From the NCBI RefSeq assembly GCF_014218725.1, contig NZ_JABBJE010000001.1:496001-560000 (forward strand): DNA of 64,000 nucleotides, given 5' to 3'. This document shows, in pieces, positions 1-8,989 of this stretch. The notes beneath the pieces are model-generated. The model was not told where the DNA came from. It did not search any database and saw nothing but the letters and a program-made list of their open reading frames with translations. A program made the translations under genes and the position numbers. The DNA is from Brevundimonas huaxiensis (GTDB taxonomy: Bacteria > Pseudomonadota > Alphaproteobacteria > Caulobacterales > Caulobacteraceae). Within the stretch, counting starts at the first letter, position 1, and every line of letters begins with the position of its first letter.

Positions 1-54
1 GTTTGTTAACCGGAGCGTTTGTTGCGTCTGACTAACGCGTATCTGGAGAATTTC

Positions 55-423
55 GTGGCCCGTATTGCTGGCGTCAACATCCCGACCAACAAGCGCGTAG
101 AGATCGCGCTTCAGTATATCCATGGCATCGGCCCGGCCGCCGCCAAGGACATCACCGAGAAGGTGGGCATCGAGCCCGCCCGCCGGGTGAACCAGCTGAC
201 GGACGCCGAAGTCCTGTCGATCCGCGAAACGATCGACAAAGATCACACCGTCGAGGGCGACCTGCGCCGCGAGACGTCGATGAACATCAAGCGTCTGATG
301 GATCTGGCCTGCTACCGCGGCCTGCGTCACCGTAAGGGCCTGCCGGTCCGCGGTCAGCGCACCCATACGAACGCCCGCACCCGCAAGGGTCCCGCCAAGC
401 CGATCGCCGGCAAGAAGAAGTAA
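55..423 (+). CDS. rpsM: 30S ribosomal protein S13
   Basis: S13 sits in the head of the small ribosomal subunit, touching 16S rRNA, the P-site tRNA and bridges to the large subunit. The 122-residue product starts [15 protein letters not shown] and ends in the basic [12 protein letters not shown] tail, both diagnostic of S13. I start at the GTG at 55 because GGAG lies a few bases before it at 45-48 and the family begins at this residue; the frame is open further upstream. The gene lies 9 bp before rpsK in the alpha operon. The window probably begins inside this operon, so the promoter lies outside. Confidence 0.97.
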   Translation: MARIAGVNIPTNKRVEIALQYIHGIGPAAAKDITEKVGIEPARRVNQLTDAEVLSIRETIDKDHTVEGDLRRETSMNIKRLMDLACYRGLRHRKGLPVRGQRTHTNARTRKGPAKPIAGKKK

Positions 424-432
424 GACAGACAC

Positions 433-822
433 ATGGCCAAGGAACCGGGTCGCGTAAAGAAGCGCGAGCGCAAGAACATCACCTCGGGCGTCGCCCACGT
501 GAATGCTTCGTTCAACAACACCATGATCACGATCACCGATGCCCAGGGCAACGCGATCTCGTGGTCTTCGGCGGGTCACATGGGCTTCAAGGGTTCGCGT
601 AAGTCGACCCCTTACGCCGCCCAGATGGCTGCGGAAGACGCTGGCAAGAAGGCCCAGGAACACGGCGTGAAGACGCTGGAAGTGAACGTCTCGGGTCCGG
701 GCTCCGGCCGTGAATCGGCCCTGCGCGCGCTGCAGTCGGTCGGTCTGACGATCACGACCATCCGCGACGTCACCCCGATGCCGCACAACGGTTGCCGTCC
801 GCCCAAGCGTCGTCGCGTCTAA
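433..822 (+). CDS. rpsK: 30S ribosomal protein S11
   Basis: S11 lies on the platform of the 30S subunit and helps shape the mRNA exit/E-site region. The 129-residue product has the typical features: a basic N-terminus, the [15 protein letters not shown] core and a C-terminal [18 protein letters not shown] end. It is full length, starts at an ATG 9 bp after rpsM and is very likely cotranscribed with rpsM, rpoA and rplQ. Nothing about it is unusual. Confidence 0.98.
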   Translation: MAKEPGRVKKRERKNITSGVAHVNASFNNTMITITDAQGNAISWSSAGHMGFKGSRKSTPYAAQMAAEDAGKKAQEHGVKTLEVNVSGPGSGRESALRALQSVGLTITTIRDVTPMPHNGCRPPKRRRV

Positions 823-913
823 GCGACACCGCCCAAAGCACCCCCATCTCCGTCCGCTCCATCATGGCCTCGTCGACAAGGCCGGAGCAGGCGAAACCCG
901 TTCGAGGGACAAA

Positions 914-1933
914 ATGATCGAAAGAAACTGGCAAGAGCTGATCCGTCCCGAGAAGCCTCAGATCGAGACCGGTTCCGATGCCCAGCGCAAGGCGCGCCTG
1001 GTCGCCGAACCCCTCGAGCGTGGCTTCGGCGTGACGCTCGGCAACGCGCTTCGTCGCGTTCTGCTGTCTTCGCTGCAAGGCGCGGCCGTCACGGCCATCC
1101 AGATCGACGGCGTCGTCCATGAGTTCTCGTCGCTGGAAGGCGTGCGCGAAGACGTGGTCGACATCGTCCTGAACATCAAGCAACTGGCGCTGCGCATGCA
1201 CGCCGAGGGCCCCAAGCGCATGACGCTGCGCGCCACGGGCCCTGGACCGGTGACGGCCGGCCAGATCGACGTGCCGGCGGACATCGAGGTTCTGAACCCC
1301 GACCACGTCATCTGCACGCTGGACGACGGCGCATCGGTGCGCATGGAACTGACCGTCCAGAACGGCAAGGGCTATGTCGCCGCCGAGCTGAACCGTCCGG
1401 AAGACGCGCCGATCGGCCTGATCGCCGTCGACGCCCTGTATTCGCCGGTCAAGAAGGTGGCTTACCGCGTCGAGCCGACCCGTCAGGGTCAGTCGCTGGA
1501 CTACGACAAGCTGCTGCTGGAAGTCGAAACCAACGGTGCGGTCACGCCGGTTGACGCCGTGGCCTACGCCGCGCGCATCCTGCAGGACCAGCTCCAGATC
1601 TTCATCACGTTCGAAGAGCCCAAGAAGGCTGTCGAGCAGTCGGACGGCAAGCCCGACTTGCCCTTCAACCCGGCGCTGCTGAAGAAGGTGGACGAGCTGG
1701 AACTGTCGGTTCGTTCGGCCAACTGCCTGAAGAACGACAACATCGTCTACATCGGCGACCTGATCCAGAAGACCGAGGGCGAAATGCTTCGCACCCCGAA
1801 CTTCGGCCGCAAGTCGTTGAACGAGATCAAGGAAGTTCTCACGACGATGGGCCTCAGCCTCGGCATGGACGTGCCGAACTGGCCGCCCGAAAACATCGAA
1901 GATCTGGCCAAGAAGTTCGACGACCAGATCTAA
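914..1933 (+). CDS. rpoA: DNA-directed RNA polymerase subunit alpha
   Basis: The alpha subunit dimerises to nucleate RNA polymerase assembly; its C-terminal domain contacts UP elements and activators. The 339 residues show the N-terminal domain (about 1-235, with [20 protein letters not shown], the dimer and beta-contact region) and the C-terminal domain (about 260-325, with the helix-hairpin-helix [16 protein letters not shown]). The length is normal. The ATG at 914 follows a GAGGGACAAA ribosome binding site. A 91-bp spacer separates it from rpsK and 104 bp from rplQ, the usual layout in this operon. Confidence 0.98.
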   Translation: MIERNWQELIRPEKPQIETGSDAQRKARLVAEPLERGFGVTLGNALRRVLLSSLQGAAVTAIQIDGVVHEFSSLEGVREDVVDIVLNIKQLALRMHAEGPKRMTLRATGPGPVTAGQIDVPADIEVLNPDHVICTLDDGASVRMELTVQNGKGYVAAELNRPEDAPIGLIAVDALYSPVKKVAYRVEPTRQGQSLDYDKLLLEVETNGAVTPVDAVAYAARILQDQLQIFITFEEPKKAVEQSDGKPDLPFNPALLKKVDELELSVRSANCLKNDNIVYIGDLIQKTEGEMLRTPNFGRKSLNEIKEVLTTMGLSLGMDVPNWPPENIEDLAKKFDDQI

Positions 1934-2037
1934 GTTCAACCCTCCGCCCGTCTCCTTCGGGAGAGTGTCGGGGCGGTTAGAAGATTACGGTTCCAGGTCC
2001 CTGTCGGGATACCGGTTCCGGAGTAGGAGAGACCCAG

Positions 2038-2457
2038 ATGCGCCACGGCGCCGCCCATCGTAAACTCGGTCGCACGACCAGCCACCGCACCGCCATGTTC
2101 GCCAACATGGCCGCATCGCTGATCAAGCACGAGCAGATCACCACGACCCTGCCCAAGGCGAAGGAACTGCGTCCCTTCGTCGAGAAGCTGGTCACCCTCG
2201 CCAAGAAGGGCGACCTGCACGCGCGTCGTCAGGCCATCAGCCAGGTTCGCGACGTGCCGCAAGTCGGCAAGCTGTTCGAAACGCTGGGCCCGCGCTACAG
2301 CGCGCGTAACGGCGGCTATATCCGCATCATGAAGGCCGGCTTCCGCCACGGCGACAACGCCCCGATGGCCGTCATCGAGTTCGTCGACCGCGACGTCGAA
2401 GCCAAGGGCAAGGACTCCGGTCCGGTCCTGGCCTTCGAAGGCAACGACGAAGACTAA
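2038..2457 (+). CDS. rplQ: 50S ribosomal protein L17
   Basis: L17 is a large-subunit protein near the peptide exit tunnel. The 139-residue product begins [17 protein letters not shown], matching the universally conserved L17 start, and includes the core [12 protein letters not shown]. The acidic C-terminal tail after about residue 118 is common in alphaproteobacteria. A GGAGAG ribosome binding site precedes the ATG. It is the last gene of the operon: a strong hairpin terminator follows it. Confidence 0.98.
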   Translation: MRHGAAHRKLGRTTSHRTAMFANMAASLIKHEQITTTLPKAKELRPFVEKLVTLAKKGDLHARRQAISQVRDVPQVGKLFETLGPRYSARNGGYIRIMKAGFRHGDNAPMAVIEFVDRDVEAKGKDSGPVLAFEGNDED

Positions 2458-2485
2458 GATTTGGTCGTTTGACCAAACGCCGGAA

Positions 2486-2515
2486 GGGCGGTCGGAGCGA
2501 TCCGACCGCCCTTTT
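2486..2515 (+). terminator. Rho-independent terminator of the alpha operon
   Basis: A perfect 10-bp GC-rich stem (2486-2495 with 2502-2511) and a 6-base loop are followed by TTTT. Just upstream (about 2461-2476) a second, AT-richer inverted repeat TTGGTC/GACCAA lies right after the rplQ stop codon. Confidence 0.9.
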
Positions 2516-2546
2516 GCTTTGCGTTCAAACCAGTCATGACGGTTGA

Positions 2547-3005
2547 ATGACCGTTGCCATCGTCGATTTCCTTCCCGATCACGCCGCCGCCTGGGCGCGG
2601 TTGAACACCGCCTGGCTAGTCGAGGGCGGCTTCGCCATCGAAGCGAAGGATCGGCTGGCGATCGATGATCCGCAGGGCGTGTTCCTGGAAAAGGGCGGGC
2701 GCATCTTCATGGCGCAGAGGGATGGGGAGTCTGTGGGCTGCTGCGCCATGGTCCCGACCGATGACGGGGTGGAGGTCTGCAAGATGACCGTCACGCCCGC
2801 CGCGCGCGGCCTGGGGCTGGCGCGACGACTGCTCGAGACCTGTGAAGCGGCGGCGCGGGAAGCGGGTGCCGCCCGGCTGTATCTCGAAACCAACAGCGCC
2901 CTGAAGCCCGCGATCGCCCTGTATGAAAGCGCCGGCTTCGTTCACCTGCCGCCACGTCCCACGCCCTATGTGCGCGCGGACGTCTTTATGGAGAAGCGGC
3001 TTTAG
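2547..3005 (+). CDS. GNAT family N-acetyltransferase
   Basis: This is a probable acetyl-CoA-dependent acetyltransferase of 152 residues with unknown acceptor. The GNAT core is visible. The acetyl-CoA-binding region is TPAARGLGLARRLLE (about 92-106; R-x-x-G-x-G/A with one variation). A second part, YLETNSALKPAIALYESAGF (about 112-131), is the classic strand-helix before the GF turn. It begins shortly after the alpha-operon terminator and ends overlapping, tail to tail, a tiny membrane-protein gene on the other strand. I see no strong ribosome binding site, so the start is the likeliest ATG only. Confidence 0.85.
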   Translation: MTVAIVDFLPDHAAAWARLNTAWLVEGGFAIEAKDRLAIDDPQGVFLEKGGRIFMAQRDGESVGCCAMVPTDDGVEVCKMTVTPAARGLGLARRLLETCEAAAREAGAARLYLETNSALKPAIALYESAGFVHLPPRPTPYVRADVFMEKRL

Positions 3006-3121
3006 CCGTCCCAGAACGCGGCGATCGCCATGCTCCATATAAGCAGAATGCACAGGCCGTAGGCGATCTGATCCTGAGGCGAGCGGCGGGGCGGCTTGGG
3101 CGGTGGATTTGGAAGCGGCAT
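3002..3121 (-). CDS. 39-residue single-span membrane protein, unknown function
   Basis: This short frame encodes a proline/arginine-rich cytoplasmic stretch (MPLPNPPPKPPRRSPQ) followed by one hydrophobic segment of about 19 residues (from IAYGLCILLIW to about AAF) and a stop. The charge distribution fits an inner-membrane protein with its N-terminus inside. It overlaps the stop of the upstream acetyltransferase by 4 bp on the opposite strand. No function is known to me. The ribosome binding site is weak, so it could be spurious, but the amphipathic design is not what chance normally gives. Confidence 0.5.
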   Translation of the reverse strand: MPLPNPPPKPPRRSPQDQIAYGLCILLIWSMAIAAFWDG

Positions 3122-3194
3122 CGCCAAGCTTGAAGCCGATAGGCGAAGACAGCGAAATCGATTAAGCGGGTGGAACTCTGTGAGGGGAGGTCAC

Positions 3195-4112
3195 ATGTCG
3201 GGTCGCGCCCCGCCGCCGCTGAATGCGCTGCGAACCTTCGAAGCGTTCGCGCGGCACGGCAGCATGACCCGTGCAGCGGCCGAGTTGTGTGTCACCCACG
3301 GCGCGGTCAGTCGTCAGATCGCAGCCCTACAAGCTTCGCTGGGCGTGATCCTGGTGACCGGACCGCGCCATGCGCTGATCTTGACTGAGGCAGGCGTGCA
3401 GTTGGCCGCGCGGCTGACGCCCGCCTTTGGCGCGATCATCGATGCGGTCGAGGCCGCGCGGCCGGGCGCGGTGCGGGAGATCGAGATCTCCTGTCTCGGC
3501 ACCTTTGCCCTGAAATGGCTGATCCCACGTCTGCCGTCCTTCCTGGAGGCCCATCCTGAGGTGCGCGTGAAGCTGTCGGAATCCTATGTGCCGGTCGACT
3601 ATCGGCGCGACCGTTTCGACGGCGCCATCCGCATCGTGGAGCCGGATCAGCTTCATGCGCGAACCGAAGCGACGCCCTTTCTGAGCCAACATCAGGGGCC
3701 TGTCGGATCGCCATCCATGATGGCCCAGTTGCCGACGATAGACGCCTTAGCTGGCGCGCCGCGGCTGCATTCGGCGACCTTCCGTCGGGCGTGGTCGGTC
3801 TGGGCCGAACTGGCCGGCGTGACCCTGCCGGCAGCGACGATGGAGCGGGAGTTCGCGCACAATCACTCGCTGGTAGAGGCGGCGATCGCTGGATTGGGCG
3901 TCGCCATCGCGCCTTGGGCCTTTGTGGCGCCCGATGTCATGGCCGGTCGCTTGGCCGCGCCGTTCGGTTTCGTCGAGCGGCCGTCCCGGTTCGTCTTTCT
4001 GCGGCCGGAAGGTCGCAAGGACGCGGCGGTGGACGCCTTCCGCGACTGGCTGGTTGCGGAAGGCGCGCGCAGTCCGTCGCCGCCTATTCCTTGGACAAAT
4101 CCTGGCGGTTGA
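3195..4112 (+). CDS. LysR-family transcriptional regulator (GcvA-like)
   Basis: The product is 305 residues with an N-terminal winged helix-turn-helix (about 8-65, LNALRTFEAFARHGSMTRAA then VTHGAVSRQIAALQ) and a C-terminal periplasmic-binding-protein-like effector domain. The PPLNALRTFEA opening and total length match the GcvA/AmpR-like subgroup. The ATG at 3195 follows GAGGGGAGG, a strong ribosome binding site; the frame is open upstream but unsupported. Its 3' end overlaps the ABC permease gene by 29 bp on the opposite strand. The target is unknown; no divergent partner gene is adjacent except the tiny membrane protein. Confidence 0.9.
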   Translation: MSGRAPPPLNALRTFEAFARHGSMTRAAAELCVTHGAVSRQIAALQASLGVILVTGPRHALILTEAGVQLAARLTPAFGAIIDAVEAARPGAVREIEISCLGTFALKWLIPRLPSFLEAHPEVRVKLSESYVPVDYRRDRFDGAIRIVEPDQLHARTEATPFLSQHQGPVGSPSMMAQLPTIDALAGAPRLHSATFRRAWSVWAELAGVTLPAATMEREFAHNHSLVEAAIAGLGVAIAPWAFVAPDVMAGRLAAPFGFVERPSRFVFLRPEGRKDAAVDAFRDWLVAEGARSPSPPIPWTNPGG

Positions 4113-4941
4113 ACCAGGCGACGGCGGCGGCGAAGATGACTCCGATCCACAGGGCCAGGCTGAGGACGCCTTTCAGCACGGCGTGGTCGGGCAGTTGCCC
4201 CGCCGAGGGGCCGCCCGCGATGGCGGCCTTCAGCAGGTCGGTGGCCATGCCGGGCGACAGCAGAGGCAGAAGCCAGCCGTCCGGCGTCACGCCCATCGGC
4301 AGCAGCAGTTGGGGCAGGAAGAACTGGGCCACGCCGATCACCAGCGGCGCGAACAGGGCCGCCAGCAACGAGCGCGTCACCACGGCCGCCAGGAGGCCGA
4401 GCATGGTGAACTGCAGGATGCGCGCCCAGCCGGTCAGGGTCAGAAGGCCGAAGTCCGCCGCCGCTGCGCCGGTCATCGAGAAGGCGAGGGGGCGGCCGAA
4501 CACCGCCGCCTGGATCACGCTGGCGATCACGTCGGAGATCAGCGCGGCGAAGGTCGCCAGCACGATCACCAGACCCACGACCGCGACCTTGCCGGTCAGC
4601 AGGTTCGGCCGGGTGTTGCGCGCGCTGATCAGCCGCCAGGTCGCCCAGCGATAGTCGCCGGCGTAGATGGTCGCCGCGCCGATCAGGACGAACATCAGGA
4701 TGGCCGGATTGGCGAAATCGCCCGCGCTCTTGACCAAGGTCATCCCCAGATCGAGCGGGCCGCCCTTCATCATGTCCGGCGGCAGTTTGCCCGCCAGTTT
4801 CGCCTCATTGGCCTTGGCTACGACAAAGCCCAGGGTGGCCAGGATCACACCCATGATCGGGATGAACAGCACGCTCCAGAACAGGGCGGTGCGGTTCTTG
4901 GACAGGCGGTAGGTTTCGGAACGGATCGCGTCAGCCAGCAC
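4084..4941 (-). CDS. ABC-2 type transporter permease
   Basis: A 285-residue integral membrane protein pairs with the ATPase encoded just upstream (overlap 11 bp). It opens with a short cytoplasmic stretch (SETYRLSKNRTALFWSVLF) and a first membrane span. A periplasmic loop of about 40 residues rich in K/G/P follows, then about five further hydrophobic segments and a short cytoplasmic tail. This is the layout of ABC-2 exporters (type V ABC fold). The substrate cannot be deduced. Known relatives export antibiotics, lipids or sodium. Confidence 0.85.
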   Translation of the reverse strand: MLADAIRSETYRLSKNRTALFWSVLFIPIMGVILATLGFVVAKANEAKLAGKLPPDMMKGGPLDLGMTLVKSAGDFANPAILMFVLIGAATIYAGDYRWATWRLISARNTRPNLLTGKVAVVGLVIVLATFAALISDVIASVIQAAVFGRPLAFSMTGAAAADFGLLTLTGWARILQFTMLGLLAAVVTRSLLAALFAPLVIGVAQFFLPQLLLPMGVTPDGWLLPLLSPGMATDLLKAAIAGGPSAGQLPDHAVLKGVLSLALWIGVIFAAAVAWFNRQDLSKE

Positions 4942-5842
4942 GGTTTTGCTCCTGCACGCCGGTCCAGCCGGTTTCGCTCATGAAGACGTCTTCCAGGTCC
5001 GCGCCGATCCAGCGGGCCTCTTCGATATCGACGCCGCCCTCGACCAAGGCCTTGATGGCGGCGGCGGCCTCGGCGCGAGGTATGGCGGCAACGATCGCGT
5101 CGCCCTCAAGCGTCGCGCGGTCGCCCAGCACGGACATGGCCTTGGCCAGAGGCGTGACGGACAGGCGCAGACGCTCTCCCGAGGCGGTCAGGTCGGAGAC
5201 CCGGCCCTCGGTGATCACCTTGCCCTTGTTGAAGATGGCGACGCGGTCGCAGACGCGCTGGACCTCCTGAAGCTGGTGGCTGGCCAGGATGACGGTGACG
5301 CCGTCATGGTCGGCCAGGCTGCGGATCAGGGCGCGCATCTCCTGGATGCCGGGCGGATCCATGCCGCTGGTCGGTTCATCCAGAATGACGAGGTCCGGCT
5401 TGGTCATCAGGGCGGCGGCGACGCCCAGACGTTGCAGCATGCCGACCGAAAAGCCCTTCACGCGCCGGTTCGCCGCCTCGGTCAGGCCGACGCGTTGCAG
5501 CCAGTTATCGATCTCGGCCGAGGACACGCCGCCATGGGCGCGAGCCAGCCATTCCAGCACCTGGCGGGCGGTCATGAACGGCGGAAAGCGCGGCGTCTCG
5601 ATCATCGAGCCCATGCGACGCATGGAGGCCGGATCACCGATCCGACCGCCCATCACCACAGCCTCGCCCACGGTCGGCTGAATCAGACCCAGCAGGGTGC
5701 GAAACAGCGTCGATTTGCCCGCCCCATTGGGACCCAGAATGCCGTAGACGCCGCCGCGCGGGATCGACAAGGTCAGGCCGTCCAAGGCCTTTACCGTCCC
5801 GTAGGTCTTGGTCAGGCCGCGAATGTCGATGACGGTTTCCAT
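4931..5842 (-). CDS. ABC transporter ATP-binding protein (ABC-2 exporter type)
   Basis: The 303-residue ATPase drives the adjacent permease. It has Walker A GPNGAGKST, a Q-loop, a signature region diverged to FSVGMLQRLGVAAAL, Walker B LVILDEPTSGMDPPG and an H-loop in ILASHQ. A C-terminal extension of about 90 residues follows, as in drug/bacteriocin-type exporters. I start at the ATG at 5842 (METVIDIRGLTK). A GTG 33 bp upstream is possible, but family members usually begin close to the first beta strand. It is divergent from the phosphodiesterase gene, with about 100 bp between. Confidence 0.9.
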   Translation of the reverse strand: METVIDIRGLTKTYGTVKALDGLTLSIPRGGVYGILGPNGAGKSTLFRTLLGLIQPTVGEAVVMGGRIGDPASMRRMGSMIETPRFPPFMTARQVLEWLARAHGGVSSAEIDNWLQRVGLTEAANRRVKGFSVGMLQRLGVAAALMTKPDLVILDEPTSGMDPPGIQEMRALIRSLADHDGVTVILASHQLQEVQRVCDRVAIFNKGKVITEGRVSDLTASGERLRLSVTPLAKAMSVLGDRATLEGDAIVAAIPRAEAAAAIKALVEGGVDIEEARWIGADLEDVFMSETGWTGVQEQNRAG

Positions 5843-5941
5843 ACGCCAAGCTTGGCGAGTGAACGCCGGTCGCACAAGCCGTCGCGTGGCTGTCGTCCAT
5901 TAAGTTTAGGCAATGGTTCAATGCCGCCTTGGAGTAAGTTC

Positions 5942-7186
5942 ATGTCTCGTTTCGTCGCCGCCAGCCTGGCCGTGGCCGCCGCCTTCGCCGTCGCGTCCTG
6001 CGCCGGGGCCCCGCAATCCGCCCGTACATCGCCGGTTGTCGAGCAGACCGCGCAGACGACCCGTCCCGATCTGGTCATCCTGGTGTCGATCGACGGCTTC
6101 TCGCCGGATTATCTGGGCAAGGGGCAGACGCCTGTGCTGGACGGACTGGTCGCCGGCGGCGCGGTCGGATCGATGCGGCCGTCGTTCCCCAGCGTGACCT
6201 TCCCCAACCACTATACGCTGGTGACGGGGTTGCACCCGGACCACCACGGCGTGGTCGGCAACCGGTTCACCGACGCGCAACTGGGCGCCTTCACCATGGC
6301 CAGCAAGGAAAGCGGTTTCTGGGATCAGGGCGAGCCGATCTGGGTCACGGCCGAAAAGGCGGGCGTGCGCACCGGCACCATGTTCTGGCCGGGATCGGAG
6401 GTCGAAATCCACGGCGTGCGGCCCAGTCAGTGGGCGCCGTTCGACCAAGCAATGCCGGGCGACACGCGCGTGGATCGTCTGCTGTCGTGGCTGGACTTGC
6501 CGTTGGATCAGCGACCGAAGCTGGAGACGCTGTATTTCGACATCGTCGACACCGCCGGTCATCGCAACGGCCCCGATGCGCCCGAGACGCGCGCCGCCGC
6601 CGCGTCGGTCGACGCCTCGATGGGACGGTTGATTGAGGGGCTGAAGGCGAGGGGGCTTTATGATCGCACGATGCTGGTCGTGGTGTCGGATCACGGCATG
6701 GCTGCGACCTCGCCGGACCGGGTCGTGTGGATCGACGACATCATCGATCCGGCGGCGCTGAAGATCGGCTATGGCGGAGCGGTTCTGACCGCCGATCCGG
6801 CGCCGGGTCGCGAGGCCGAGGTGCAGCAGAAGCTGGTCGGCCGCCATCCGCATATGGAATGCTGGAACAAGGCCGATGTGCCGGCGCAGCTGGCCTATGG
6901 CTCCAACCCGCGCGTGGCGCAGATCGTCTGTCTGGTCGAAACCGGCTGGCTGACGGCGACGCGCGATCGGCCGGTGACGCGGGCGGGGGGCGCCCACGGG
7001 TATGACAATCAGGCGCCGGAGATGGCGGCGATCTTCATCGCCCATGGGCCGGGCGTGGTCGCCGGGCGTCGGCTGACCGATCTGGACAGCGTCGATGTGC
7101 AGCCCTTCCTGGCGCGGATGCTCGGGATCGCGGCGCCGGCTGGTGACGGGCGGGCGCAAGACACCTTGCCCGTCACCATGCCCTGA
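5942..7186 (+). CDS. Nucleotide pyrophosphatase/phosphodiesterase, alkaline phosphatase superfamily lipoprotein
   Basis: The 414-residue protein resembles ecto-nucleotide pyrophosphatase/phosphodiesterases, which cleave phosphodiester or pyrophosphate bonds using two zinc ions. Seen: a lipoprotein-like signal (MSRFVAASLAVAAAF then VASC, cysteine at about 21), metal-binding VSIDGFSPDYL, the PSVTFPNHYTLVTG block whose Thr is the nucleophile in the family, FDIVDTAGHRNG, VVSDHGM and the C-terminal HGYDN. All metal-ligand blocks are present, so it should be active, on the periplasmic side of a membrane. A GGAG ribosome binding site supports the ATG at 5942. Confidence 0.9.
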   Translation: MSRFVAASLAVAAAFAVASCAGAPQSARTSPVVEQTAQTTRPDLVILVSIDGFSPDYLGKGQTPVLDGLVAGGAVGSMRPSFPSVTFPNHYTLVTGLHPDHHGVVGNRFTDAQLGAFTMASKESGFWDQGEPIWVTAEKAGVRTGTMFWPGSEVEIHGVRPSQWAPFDQAMPGDTRVDRLLSWLDLPLDQRPKLETLYFDIVDTAGHRNGPDAPETRAAAASVDASMGRLIEGLKARGLYDRTMLVVVSDHGMAATSPDRVVWIDDIIDPAALKIGYGGAVLTADPAPGREAEVQQKLVGRHPHMECWNKADVPAQLAYGSNPRVAQIVCLVETGWLTATRDRPVTRAGGAHGYDNQAPEMAAIFIAHGPGVVAGRRLTDLDSVDVQPFLARMLGIAAPAGDGRAQDTLPVTMP

Positions 7187-7248
7187 TGGGGTGATTGGCG
7201 AGCCGACGATTTGAGCGCACACTGGTCGCCAAAGGGAGAGGGGCGAAG

Positions 7249-8970
7249 ATGCGCAAAAGTCTGTGGGTCGCGACGGTTTCGGTCGCCTGTCTGATTGCGC
7301 CCGTGGCGGTCGCCGACGCCACGGCGACGGCGGCGACCCTGGCCCTGATCACCAATCCGCAGGTCTGCGGCCGGGTCGGCGCCGTCGGCGATGTCCAGCC
7401 GACACGCGACATGGTCATGGCCCCAGGCTTCGGCGACGAGGGTTTCGCGGTCGATACGAAGAACCCCGAGGCCCAGGCCTGGTTTGACCACGGCGTACGA
7501 CTGCGCTGGGCGTTCGAGCATTCGGAATCGGTGCGGGCGTTCCGAAAGGCGAGGCAGTTGGACCCGTCGTGCGGCATGTGCGCCTGGGGCGAGGCCTGGG
7601 CGATCGGGCCGAACCTGAACGGCGGCGGCGGCGATCCCGAATCGATCGCCACAGGCCTGCGCGTCGCCCGTGACGCGCGGCGTCTGGCCCGAGACGCTAC
7701 GCCGATGCAGCGCCAGATGATCGACGCCCTGATCCAGCGCTATTCCGGCAAGGAGAAGACCCGCGCCCTGCGTTACGCCCGCGCCATGGACCGGATCGCA
7801 AAGCGTCACGCCGACGACGTATCGGTCGCCTCGATCACCGCCGACGCCTGGATGCTCCAGCCCGAGGGCGAATGGTGGGACAAGGACGGCAAGGCGACCG
7901 ATCCGGCCGTCACTCGCGCCATGGCGATCCTGGAGCACGCCCTGAAGGTGAAGCCGAGCGATCCGGGCGCTATTCACCTGTACATCCATCTGACCGAATG
8001 GTCGGACGATCCACATCGGGCGCTGGCCTATGGCGAGCGGCTGGCCCTGCTGGCGCCGGGGGCCAGCCATCTGGTGCATATGCCGTCGCACACCTTCTAT
8101 CGGGTCGGGCGGTACAAGGACGCGATGATGTCCAACGTCAACGCCGTGGCGCTGGACAAGAATTACGATCGGCTGGTCGCACCCCCGGGCGGCATTCGCG
8201 GCATGAGGCTGCACGCCCACAACATCCATTTCGGCATGGGCGGCGCCCTTATGGCGGGCGGGGCCGAGCGGGGGCTGGAGCTGGCCGACTGGTATATGGC
8301 GACCTATCCGCAGCTGGCGGGACCGCCCGAGGCGGGCGAGGACGGCTATGTCGTCTATCGTCAGGTGATGGCGGCGAACGCCTATGCGCTTTACGGCCGG
8401 TTCGGATCGGGCGCCCAGGTCGCGGCGCTGGCCGAACCAGACGTGGGCCGTCCGCTGATGCGGGTCGGCTGGCGCTATGCGCGGGGTGAGGCGGCGGCGC
8501 GGCGCGGCGATGCGGCTGCGGTTCGGGTCGAGGCCCAGGCCATCGCCGCCCTGCTGGCGGACAAGGCGTTCAAAGGCCTGATGGCGGATCGTCAGAGCGG
8601 TTTCGCCGAACTGTTCCAGAAGGTGCTGGAAGGCCGCGCGGCCATGATTGATCAGGACTATCCCGCCGCCATCGCCGCCTATGGGCGGGCGGCGGCGATC
8701 CAGGCCATGGCGCCCGAGGGCGGCGATCCGCCGATGATCTGGTATCCGACGCGCCGAAGCCTGGCCGCCGCCATGCTGGCGTCCGGCGATGCGGCGGGGG
8801 CCAAGGCGAAGATCGGCGAACTGCTGAAGGATTGGCCGAACGATCCCTACAGCTATTACGTCCTCTACCGCGCCGAACAGGCGGTGGGCGACGAAGCGGC
8901 GGCCAATGACGCCCTGCGCCATGCCGGCGTCGAATGGATCGGCGGTCAGATGAGTTTGGCCGAGGCCTGA
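7249..8970 (+). CDS. Exported tetratricopeptide-repeat protein
   Basis: A 573-residue protein with a Sec-type signal peptide (MRKSLWVATVSVACLIAPVAVADA) and repeated helical segments of TPR type, for example HGVRLRWAFEHSESVRAFRKARQLDP, then CGMCAWGEAWAIGPNLN. That WG-A-GPN-N block is shared by a group of bacterial TPR proteins of unknown role. The start at 7249 follows AGGGAGAGGGG. It lies about 60 bp after the phosphodiesterase gene and may be cotranscribed with it. No enzymatic motif is visible; a scaffold role in the periplasm is a guess. Confidence 0.8.
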   Translation: MRKSLWVATVSVACLIAPVAVADATATAATLALITNPQVCGRVGAVGDVQPTRDMVMAPGFGDEGFAVDTKNPEAQAWFDHGVRLRWAFEHSESVRAFRKARQLDPSCGMCAWGEAWAIGPNLNGGGGDPESIATGLRVARDARRLARDATPMQRQMIDALIQRYSGKEKTRALRYARAMDRIAKRHADDVSVASITADAWMLQPEGEWWDKDGKATDPAVTRAMAILEHALKVKPSDPGAIHLYIHLTEWSDDPHRALAYGERLALLAPGASHLVHMPSHTFYRVGRYKDAMMSNVNAVALDKNYDRLVAPPGGIRGMRLHAHNIHFGMGGALMAGGAERGLELADWYMATYPQLAGPPEAGEDGYVVYRQVMAANAYALYGRFGSGAQVAALAEPDVGRPLMRVGWRYARGEAAARRGDAAAVRVEAQAIAALLADKAFKGLMADRQSGFAELFQKVLEGRAAMIDQDYPAAIAAYGRAAAIQAMAPEGGDPPMIWYPTRRSLAAAMLASGDAAGAKAKIGELLKDWPNDPYSYYVLYRAEQAVGDEAAANDALRHAGVEWIGGQMSLAEA

Positions 8971-8989
8971 CGCCTCGGCCGCGGGTTGG

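Noticed and set aside
770..1939. A 389-codon minus-strand frame opposite rpoA.
   Set aside because: Antisense shadow of rpoA; no domain, and the sense frame is certain.
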